Positions 6,721-12,921 of a stretch of 12,921 nucleotides of DNA are shown in pieces. Each line of letters starts with the position of its first letter. The stretch's first letter is position 1. The DNA is from Fragilaria radians. Its lineage: Eukaryota; Bacillariophyta; Fragilariophyceae; Fragilariales; Fragilariaceae. Made by a program: the position numbers and the translations under genes. Below the pieces are notes generated by a model. The model had not been told where the DNA came from, did not search any database, and saw nothing but the letters and a program-made list of their open reading frames with translations. The stretch is taken from NCBI GenBank assembly GCA_900642245.1, contig CAAAJI010000004.1, positions 600,311 through 613,231 of the forward strand, written 5' to 3'.

Positions 6721-8334
6721 ATGGGTCTCATAACCTCAATTATCAAAGCCAAAGACAAAACCTGCCCCTTCTTTAAAAAAAAAGAGTTACTTGAGATGTC
6801 AAATCAGGAATTGGGAGAAAATGAATTTGATCCATTATACGTTCAAGCGGAAAGATCTGTTGTTCAGGAAGGAGATTGGTTCTTATTGCATTTTGCAGAT
6901 GGAAAGCAAGTATTTGGTCAATGTTTAATAAATTCGAAAGGTAAAACCCCACCGATTAAGATCAATAAGAGGACGTATCCGACCTACAATCTAAGAGGTC
7001 TTGCATATGGCATCGTACTTGAATTAACACATAATCGATTGATTCCTGTTGAGGAAGGTGAGGATTTGATATCGGAAGTTGTTCGGGGGGCAGAAGAAGA
7101 ACAACAACCATCGATGGAACAAGCCAATGATAATCGGAGTCTTGTCGATAACAATCAATCTCAGGCACTCACATCAGAGGATCTCAAGAAATTATTGGAC
7201 GATGGAACAGATGGTTCCAAGATCATTCAATCTTTAATTCAAAATTCGGCAACGTTCGAATTGAAGACAGAATTTTCCAAACAAAAATATATCCAACGGA
7301 AGCAATGGAAATATCAACCCCGGTGTCGATTGGTACGTTGCACTGGACGCACCATTTGCGAAGCACTTCACTTGAAGGATCCTCGCAAGGTGATGAACTT
7401 CAGAGATGATACATTAGGTCAGATGTTATCCTATGCGAATATTGCTGCCGGTAAGCAAGTACTTGTCTTTGATCCTGGTGTCATGGGATTGCTCGTTGGG
7501 AGTTTGGCTCATCGGATGGGGGGATATGGGAAGATATTAAGTCTATACAGTGGTCAACAACCAGCATTTATGGATATGCTGGATAAATTTAACCTATCCT
7601 TTGGAGAGCAATATTCCATCAAATGGCTGCATTGTGAGGATGTGTTTGCTGCTGCGGATACAACTACTACGGCCGATTTCGACGAAGTCGACGTAGAAGC
7701 CAAAGACCGTGATAGCCTTATCTGGCCGTGTCCCTTGCAGGAGCATACAAAGGGTTATTTGGAAACCATGAATGAAAATGATATTTCCAGATTTTTGGCC
7801 AAACGATGTGTGCGATTTACCCGAAAGATGACTAGGACAACACCGTTAGAAGCTCGAGCAATGCTGTTGAGCCGACCTTGTGATGCTATTCTAGTTGCAA
7901 CTAAGGATGACCCCTCCGAAACTCTTCAGTCCATGTTACCACATTTGAACTCCTCTTGTCCATTCGTTGTGTTTAGTGAGTATTTGGAACCCCTTGCTCA
8001 ATGCTTTCTAGAATTGCAGTCAAAGCATCAAGCCATTAATTTGCGTTTGATGGATACCTGGATGCGAGAGTATCAAGTTCTACCAGGACGAACTCATCCT
8101 CATATGTCGATGAGTCAAAATGGTGGTTTCTTACTAACAGGCATCAAATTGGATCCAATTCATGGGAAGGATGAAATGGACGAAGGGAAACGTCGGGAAA
8201 TCCGTGAACGGATTGGTGGTCGTAGGGGGAAGAATAAGAAAAGGAAGGTGACGGAATCCAACGCCAACAATAACTCCAACAAGAAAAACTGCAGTCCTTC
8301 AGATGATCTTGATGAAAGCGCAATGAAAGAGTAA
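6721..8334 (+). CDS. TRM6: tRNA (adenine-58-N1)-methyltransferase non-catalytic subunit TRM6/Gcd10
   Basis: This is the RNA-binding partner of the catalytic subunit Trm61. The nuclear heterotetramer makes m1A58 in the T-loop of tRNAs, including initiator tRNA-Met. The 537-residue product is slightly longer than the yeast and human proteins. The N-terminal β domain is near residues 45-110. The family signature follows: DNRSLVDNNQSQALTSEDL (137-155), IIQSLIQNSATFELKTEFS (168-186) and KYIQRKQWKYQPR (189-201). The degenerate methyltransferase fold has FDPGVMGLLVG (250-260) and MGGYGKILSLYSG (266-278), without a proper SAM-binding glycine loop, as expected of Trm6. The conserved C-terminal end is YQVLPGRTHPHMSMSQNGGF (451-470), followed by a basic, probably nuclear-targeting tail GRRGKNKKRK (500-509). 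The first ATG after an in-frame stop (6688-6690) is 6721; Met26 (6796) would give a more typical N-terminus. No intron or break is seen. Confidence 0.95.
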   Translation: MGLITSIIKAKDKTCPFFKKKELLEMSNQELGENEFDPLYVQAERSVVQEGDWFLLHFADGKQVFGQCLINSKGKTPPIKINKRTYPTYNLRGLAYGIVLELTHNRLIPVEEGEDLISEVVRGAEEEQQPSMEQANDNRSLVDNNQSQALTSEDLKKLLDDGTDGSKIIQSLIQNSATFELKTEFSKQKYIQRKQWKYQPRCRLVRCTGRTICEALHLKDPRKVMNFRDDTLGQMLSYANIAAGKQVLVFDPGVMGLLVGSLAHRMGGYGKILSLYSGQQPAFMDMLDKFNLSFGEQYSIKWLHCEDVFAAADTTTTADFDEVDVEAKDRDSLIWPCPLQEHTKGYLETMNENDISRFLAKRCVRFTRKMTRTTPLEARAMLLSRPCDAILVATKDDPSETLQSMLPHLNSSCPFVVFSEYLEPLAQCFLELQSKHQAINLRLMDTWMREYQVLPGRTHPHMSMSQNGGFLLTGIKLDPIHGKDEMDEGKRREIRERIGGRRGKNKKRKVTESNANNNSNKKNCSPSDDLDESAMKE

Positions 8335-8487
8335 CTTACGAGAGAAAGGTAGTACATAGAGACTACTAAGGAAAGTAAACTTCTTGTTGATTTACTTGAA
8401 ATGATATTCTATTCTGTAGGCTTTATTGCTATTACATGAACTAAAGTTTTGGGGTCACTAGCTATGTGTATACTGAATTATGCTGCA
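8335..8487. other. convergent 3' untranslated region
   Basis: These 153 bp separate the TRM6 stop from the stop of the oppositely transcribed oxidoreductase gene. Both 3'UTRs must fit here or overlap. No gene is seen. Confidence 0.6.
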
Positions 8488-10050
8488 TCATACATTCGAT
8501 AGAGAACCAATACCAACAGAATCCACAGCCTTTGAGGCAGCAAAGGTTCCCTCCAGTCCTATCCTTTTGGAAGATACCTCGGATTCCAAATCTAACGTAA
8601 TTAAGCATTGTGCCAATCGTCGTCCACTCTCCCAGGCTCCTGCCAGGGATGGCTCTAACAACCAATCTCCGCAAGCACCGACTCCCCATTCGTCATCGTA
8701 GAGGTAACCTCGACTCTGAGGATCCTTGGATACCCATGTATTGACGGGTACGCCTGCTCCCCACAGTTGCAACTGTGAATCATGAATGTTTACATTTTTG
8801 TGGGAGTCGTATGGAGTAGATGGATCCTGAAGTCCCGTCAAGGATCCCAGTGGTAGTATAAGAGACTCCTCCAGTGATTCCAACAAACATCCTGTAACCT
8901 GTTCTACCAAGGCATCAGGAAGATTCTCTTGGGGACCTTTATAGGCCTTCCCAAATTTGGCTGACGAAAGAAGGGTCCATACTTCTGTTTGATCATTCGT
9001 GGTACTCAAATTAGAAGTAGGAATCGATGAGAATTTCCGTGTATTACAAGATAGAAATCGAAGATTTGGATGATTCTTGACAAAGCCACAAGTGAATTGG
9101 TCCTGTGGTAGTGCTTTGGAAAGTATTGAATCCTTGGGTACAACAAACGTAAGAGAATACAAAGAATTTAATGTCATCTTTCTCCCTCCATCTTTTCCTA
9201 CAAAGGGAGCAAAGTTAACTTGCAAAAGTCTATGCAAGTCTTTTGCAGGTGTCGTGCTCATAAGTCTATCGGCACATTTCCCATTGTGAGCTATAACAAG
9301 CTTATCGAACCGTCCCAGAACTTTGCCCTTGGCTTTAATTTCCCACCTTTGTTTTCCCGACGACGTATTCATAAATTGTACTCCATTGGAGGGTGAAACC
9401 CAAACATCTTGCTCCAAATGTATGTCACGTGCCATCGCAGTGGGAATCGATTGCATACCATTTACTCCAAAGTACATGGGATTCTCGCAATCATTCTGAT
9501 TTGTTGGAATGGGAATTAAACGAAGTTTCGATTTATCATATTGTTTGGTTTTAGGATTCCAGGGATTGCTAATGGTATTCACAACTCCTTTAGGAAATTT
9601 TGCGACAATGTTCTGTTGTTCCCACAAATCAACTTGTTTTTGAAATTCAGTGTAATCCGCTGGGACTGTTAGAATTTGAGCCGCATGATCCACAATATTT
9701 CCCGACCATCGCTGTGATGATTGTACCTTGGAAGAAATAGTCCTTTCACCCAATTTTGAAGAGGGACGATCTTGAGGCAATCGAGATGCACATCGTCCTC
9801 CAGGACGTAATCTTCCTGTATCAAATACTGTCGGTAGGAACTTTCCAGATGATTGTAATGCATTGGCACATGACAATCCGGCAATACCTCCTCCAATAAT
9901 AGCAACTGTTTCCTTCTCGAAAGGCATTTGGGATATCGTAGACAAAACTGATGTTGTTGCTCTTCTTCTAGCCAAATCTTGTGTCCATGCAGTGATGGAG
10001 GGAAGGAGCATAAAATGTAACAACAGTTGAAAAGACTTGAAGCAAGACAT
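8488..10050 (-). CDS. renalase-like FAD/NAD(P)-dependent oxidoreductase, probably plastid-targeted
   Basis: This is a 520-residue flavoprotein of the renalase/flavin amine oxidase-like group (COG3380 type). The Rossmann FAD site is VAIIGGGIAGLSCANAL (49-65). The second FAD motif LRPGGRCASR (81-90) and DHAAQILT (121-128, the DHGAQ-like site) follow. The C-terminal FAD closure is GVGACGDWLLEP and AGAWESGRRLA near residues 456-481. Animal renalase oxidises α-dihydro-NAD(P)H isomers; the substrate here cannot be read from sequence. The N-terminus is hydrophobic (QLLLHFMLLPSITA), then W22, then RRRATTSVLS. This fits a signal peptide with an ITA|W ASAFAP-like cleavage context and a Ser/Thr/Arg-rich transit peptide, which in diatoms directs proteins to the plastid. 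Met42 could start a cytosolic form. The gene is single-exon and intact. Confidence 0.88.
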   Translation of the reverse strand: MSCFKSFQLLLHFMLLPSITAWTQDLARRRATTSVLSTISQMPFEKETVAIIGGGIAGLSCANALQSSGKFLPTVFDTGRLRPGGRCASRLPQDRPSSKLGERTISSKVQSSQRWSGNIVDHAAQILTVPADYTEFQKQVDLWEQQNIVAKFPKGVVNTISNPWNPKTKQYDKSKLRLIPIPTNQNDCENPMYFGVNGMQSIPTAMARDIHLEQDVWVSPSNGVQFMNTSSGKQRWEIKAKGKVLGRFDKLVIAHNGKCADRLMSTTPAKDLHRLLQVNFAPFVGKDGGRKMTLNSLYSLTFVVPKDSILSKALPQDQFTCGFVKNHPNLRFLSCNTRKFSSIPTSNLSTTNDQTEVWTLLSSAKFGKAYKGPQENLPDALVEQVTGCLLESLEESLILPLGSLTGLQDPSTPYDSHKNVNIHDSQLQLWGAGVPVNTWVSKDPQSRGYLYDDEWGVGACGDWLLEPSLAGAWESGRRLAQCLITLDLESEVSSKRIGLEGTFAASKAVDSVGIGSLSNV

Positions 10051-10217
10051 ACTGTTTTTAAGTTTCCCAGGATGATATATTTTCTTACTCAGTGTTCGTT
10101 ATTGTGACGAAAGAAAGCCAACTGTTGGAGATACTGCCTAGTACGACTAGAAGTTAACAATACAAGTCGATCGCATGGGCAATATCCTTAAGGTAAAATA
10201 TTGTAAGGCCAAAAATT
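10051..10217. other. upstream region of the oxidoreductase gene
   Basis: This AT-rich DNA must contain the promoter of the minus-strand oxidoreductase, but no specific element can be named with confidence. Confidence 0.4.
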
Positions 10218-10362
10218 GAGCAATCATAATTATAATTTTATTCATTCCGCTTCAGTTTTCCCACCTGTTAGGATATGTTTGCTGACTGCTGTTGTCTTGT
10301 AGATACAGATACCTCATTGTAAGAACAGCTGTAGTCTCAACATAAAATTATAATTTTTGCTC
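10218..10362. repeat. inverted repeat, possible MITE-like hairpin
   Basis: Arms GAGCAA…AATTATAATTTTAT (10218-10241) and ATAAAATTATAATT…GCTC (10342-10362) pair, with a 14-bp perfect core and a 6-bp end separated by a 3-nt indel. The roughly 100-bp loop contains a weaker inner inverted match (GACTGCTGTTGTC against GAACAGCTGTAGTC). It ends 7 bp before the ATG at the start of the gag-like fragment. It could be a small foldback element or the end of the retroelement debris. Confidence 0.45.
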
Positions 10363-10369
10363 GATAATC

Positions 10370-10605
10370 ATGGGTACCGAATCTCCAGATCAAAACGTAT
10401 CATCTCCCAGTGAAAAGATGACTCTACATCACACCACACAGTGAATCACTAGATCACTAGACAAGCAATATTCAATGGAAGATGTGAGGAACTGAATGGA
10501 AATATTGATGACTACACTGCCATCAGGCAAGCAGACCAATACAGCTAGACAACTAAGGAAATTGCAGAGTCTATTGGTAGAAAATACAAGTATGAAATGG
10601 GTACT
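10370..10605 (+). pseudogene. gag-like fragment of an LTR retrotransposon, broken
   Basis: The frame from 10465 reads IFNGRCEELNG, DDYTAIRQADQYS, a TAG at 10546-10548, then TTKEIAESIGRKYKYEMG. I recognise this order (target-capsid-like GKCDxLKG, then TTKEIAEYVGRKYKYGGDI) from gag regions of diatom LTR retrotransposons, from memory rather than a search. An ATG at 10370 in another frame gives a 24-residue Ser/Thr/Pro-rich peptide that may be the original gag N-terminus; it ends at 10444 and a frameshift separates it from the gag frame. After about 10605 the match is lost. The fragment is dead and truncated, with no pol seen nearby. Confidence 0.55.
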
Positions 10606-10619
10606 TCTTCATTCTTATC

Positions 10620-11298
10620 TTCTCCTCAGGCGCGTCTGAACTCTTTAGGATCTGCAGCTTTCCCAATAAGGAATCCTTGATGCCAACATGCTTGGCCTTG
10701 GCATTTTTTCTTTACTTCTTCTTGAAAACTTTAGAACTCAAATAGTGCTTAACTCTGTCATCCTGAAAGAGTTACACAAACAAAATCAATGAACAAACAA
10801 CAATTAGCAAGTAAGAGAGACCTCCTTATGTGTACCTAAGGTTTAAATGTATTAGAAAGCCTCTTCACACTTAAATTGTAGTCACTAAAGCAATCCATTT
10901 TTTTCTATTACTAACCTTAATTGACTTCTCGTCACTGTTATCACATATCACAAATTCACTCTCAAATCACTTCAAGAAACGAAGGAAAGAGCTGAGATTG
11001 TCATCTATAGAATCCTTGTTCATGAGCCCTGTGCCATGTTATTTTCCACAATTCTTCATGGTGATGAGTAGTTCCGTGTTTTGCCAATTCATTCAAATCA
11101 AAAATCATGCATTATTTTCTTTTCTTTATCTGTCTTCTCTTTGATTTTGTCATTTGTCTTTGGGATTATGAGCTTGCCAGGTAGAATATGCTTCATGCCC
11201 GATCTTCCTACCTTAGTGAATGCCTTTCCATACTAGCAGGTCCGTCCTGTAAAGCTAAGCACTCCGATAGAAATGGTATCTCTGATTTGCACAGCAGG
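10620..11298 (-). pseudogene. possible broken intron-bearing gene, family unknown
   Basis: I do not recognise this sequence. The minus strand shows successive coding-like segments. From 11298 to 11098 there is VQIRDTISIGVLSFTG, a TAG (11233-11235), KVGRSGMKHILPGKLIIPK and a Lys-rich end. From 11080 to 10916 there is ELLITMKNCGK, a stop, MNKDSIDDNLSSFLRFLK, a stop, and FESEFVICDNSDEKSIK. Directly after that comes GTTAGT, and 153 nt later CTTTCAG, where DDRVKHYLSSKVFKKK continues in phase from 10762, then a TAA, then KHVGIKDSLLGKLQILKSSD. Several in-frame stops mean it is not functional as read. The consistent phase over an intron-like gap argues against pure chance, but support is weak. Confidence 0.28.
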
Positions 11299-11912
11299 CT
11301 ACACCTTGAAATATAACAGTGAATTGATTTTAAGTGATCCTTTTTAACTGCTGATATGACTGAGAAGACACAATTCTAATCTTTAACCAAATAAAGCTCT
11401 ATGTGACTGCGAAATAATAGCGTATTTGCCTGAACGTCATTTCCAAAGCAATTTTATGAAGTAACTGCAACTACTGAAGCAGAGGATATGCAACCACTAG
11501 AACCAATTAAGAAACCGGTAGGTATCAAGAGTAAGCTGTGTATAATAATAGTAATGCTGATGCTAAGCATAGTAATGTATGTGAGAAATGTCCAATTCAG
11601 TAGGAGCAACTTCGTGGCTTGAATTAAAGCGTTATGAGCCAGCTTGATGGATCATTTTATAGCCAAAATAGGAATAAGATATTTTATTTACTGCTCAGTT
11701 TAGCATTCTGACGAGAATCAATCGTCTTAAACAAAGGTCATTCTCAGCTGTCAAATAACTGCGATAGTGAAAATAAAGCGAAGATGTAAATTTTTTCGAT
11801 GAGGCGTGTGGAAGAGACAGAAAATACAACAAATGCTATAAATATATTGCATACATTTCAAGGTAAATATAAGATTTAACAATAACTCTAGATTCTCCAC
11901 ATTAATTACAAT
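11299..11912. other. AT-rich DNA, nothing recognised
   Basis: This lies downstream of the Pro/Thr-rich protein gene (minus strand) and upstream of the putative broken gene at 10620-11298. No RNA gene, repeat or coding region is recognised; the right end should hold the 3'UTR of the secreted protein. Confidence 0.5.
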
Positions 11913-12921
11913 TTACAAAATAAACTCTTCGCCCTCACAAACTAGATCATATGGAGGTGGACTTCTTCCCACATTTCGATTTAGTAATGCAACATAACAT
12001 TGACCGGGTTCTAGTGGCCAGATGTGCGGGCCATAGTCATTGTAACTTGGCAATGGATCTTTGAATACAAGTGTGCCTGAACCAGGTGCTTCACCTTTGC
12101 AGATGCCATCGTAGCAATTCCATAGCCATGCATCTGGGTGGTAGTTATAAATGCCATCTGGATCGTCCTTACATTTATACTAATTTGAAGAGGTTAGTGA
12201 AAAGTTTGAAGATTTTTACCGGCCCATCCAACTATTACTTACCAATCCTACCCAATCATCTGCCTTAGGGCTTGGATTTACAAATGATACAGAAATCTCC
12301 TCTCCGTCACGACAGACGCATGTCGAGAGACAGTCAGGGACTTTTGTGGGGGATTGAGTTACTGGTACAAGTGTCACTGGAGCTTCTGTTGTTCCCATTG
12401 TGGGAGCAGGGGTTACCGGAGCAGGCGTTATTGGAGAAGGAGTTACCGGAGCAGGAGTTACCGGAGCAGGTGTGACAGGAGATGGAGTTACTGGAGCTGT
12501 TGTGGTTTGTGTTGTGGGTTTTGGGGTAACCGGGGATGTGGTAACAGGTGGTGGCGTAATGGGGGGTGGAGTAATTGGTTCGCCTGTTACTGGTGCAGAA
12601 GTTATAGGAGCTCCAGATATAGGTTCAGGAGTTATTGGAGATGCTGTCTGTGGTGCACCGCTAATTGGGGATTCAGTCACTGGTGCAGGAGATATTGGTG
12701 CAGCGGTAATCGGAGATGGCGTGTTGCATGTACAAACTTGGTAGCAATTCCTTCCTTTCTTACCATTACCCTTGCCACCTTTACCTTTCTTGCCATTACT
12801 CTGGCTATTTTTTCCTTTTTTGCCATAATTCTTGCCCCCTTTTCCTTCCATCACGCCAAGGCGGCGCTCCCGTCTGTACCCATCATCATTGGAAATTTCT
12901 GATGTGTTGCCCTTTCCACCC
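11913..12921 (-). CDS. secreted Pro/Thr-repeat protein with conserved aromatic C-terminal domain, 5'-partial, one intron
   Basis: Two exons, 12921-12243 and 12179-11913, give 314 visible residues ending at TAA 11913-11915; the 5' end lies off the window. Visible residues 1-23 include RRERR, a likely kexin/furin-type propeptide site. A Gly/Lys/Asn-rich stretch (GKKGKGGKGNGKKGRN) follows, then CYQVCTC, then about 128 residues of PxT/PxS repeats (PSPVTPAPVTPAP type), probably O-glycosylated. Next come a Cys pair (CLSTCVC) and the C-terminal domain: ISVSFVNPSPKADDWVGL in exon 1, and, in exon 2, AWLWNCYDGIC, GTLVFKDPLPSYNDYG, PLEPGQCYVALLNRN and PPYDLVCEGEEF. The F.NP…DW.G.Y pattern suggests a SKICH-like β-sandwich. 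Its role is unknown; a cell-wall, adhesion or extracellular location fits best. Joining the exons gives DWVGL-YKC in phase 0. Confidence 0.82.
12180..12242 (-). other. spliceosomal intron, 63 nt
   Basis: The donor is GTAAGT (12242-12237), the acceptor AAATTAG (ending 12180), and the branchpoint-like sequence is CACTAAC, 17 nt before the acceptor. It joins GGATTG to TATAAATGT in phase 0 and restores the conserved DWxGxY motif. Without removal, translation would end a few codons past the donor. Confidence 0.82.
12339..12722 (-). repeat. coding minisatellite, PxT repeats
   Basis: Units of about 12-18 bp encode P-x-P-[VI]-T/S. On the plus strand it reads as repeats like GTTACCGGAGCAGG. The part at about 12400-12490 is the most uniform, implying recent expansion, and the rest is more diverged. 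Repeat-driven open frames on the opposite strand (12354-12902 and 12400-12744) are artefacts of it. Confidence 0.8.

Noticed and set aside
6537..6758. 73-codon minus-strand Ser/Val/Thr-rich frame
   Set aside because: It is generated by the TGTACTGACTGA tandem repeat and overlaps the TRM6 start.
8480..8701. 73-codon plus-strand frame and a 75-codon minus-strand frame in the oxidoreductase 3' end
   Set aside because: Both overlap the intact 520-residue oxidoreductase in other frames and look like shadows of it.
10620..10765. Resemblance of the Lys-rich segment to NOP56/NOP58 proteins
   Set aside because: Only a few residues agree and the conserved Nop core motifs are missing, so no name is given.
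12354..12902. Long plus-strand open frames rich in Arg/Tyr/Cys or Gly/Val
   Set aside because: They are antisense to the PxT-repeat coding region, and their low-complexity composition follows from the repeat.

Overview
The window looks like nuclear DNA of a diatom (or a close stramenopile relative). Intron-bearing and intronless eukaryotic genes sit in AT-rich sequence full of transposon remains. Two features point most strongly to diatoms: a pre-sequence with an ASAFAP-like ITA|W cleavage context typical of secondary plastids, and a secreted Pro/Thr-repeat protein with a Lys/Gly-rich N-terminal segment of a kind common in diatoms. No bacterial or organellar genes are seen. The species cannot be named from this sequence.

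Layout, left to right. 1-1,960: accessory DNA with the broken 3' end of a Ty3/gypsy-type pol (integrase, about 499-1237) and a likely polypurine tract and LTR start. 1,962-2,986: a roughly 1 kb TA-flanked pogo/Jerky-type DNA transposon remnant, with a broken CENP-B-type transposase N-terminus and repeated motifs at both ends. 3,170-4,010: two broken copies of a Crinkler (CRN)-type ubiquitin-like header, arranged tail to tail. 4,333-4,790: a degenerate TTGAC/ACTTG minisatellite. 4,800-5,970: AT-rich DNA with no recognisable gene. 5,972-6,432 (-): possible remains of a two-exon membrane-protein gene. 6,572-6,651: short tandem repeats just upstream of the next gene.

The gene core is 6,721-10,050. 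TRM6 (+), the non-catalytic subunit of tRNA m1A58 methyltransferase, converges on a renalase-like FAD oxidoreductase (-) that carries a probable plastid-targeting pre-sequence. They are 153 bp apart and nothing suggests a shared pathway. From 10,200 to 11,900 come an inverted repeat, a gag-like retroelement fragment and possible remains of an unidentified minus-strand gene. The right edge holds the 3' part of a secreted Pro/Thr-rich repeat protein (-). Its 63-bp intron joins the repeat region to a conserved aromatic C-terminal domain, and its 5' end lies outside the window.

The main unusual points are the composite transposon ends, the inverted pair of dead CRN headers, and the small exon that completes the Pro/Thr-rich protein. 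Nothing here amounts to a complete, demonstrably new multi-gene system.
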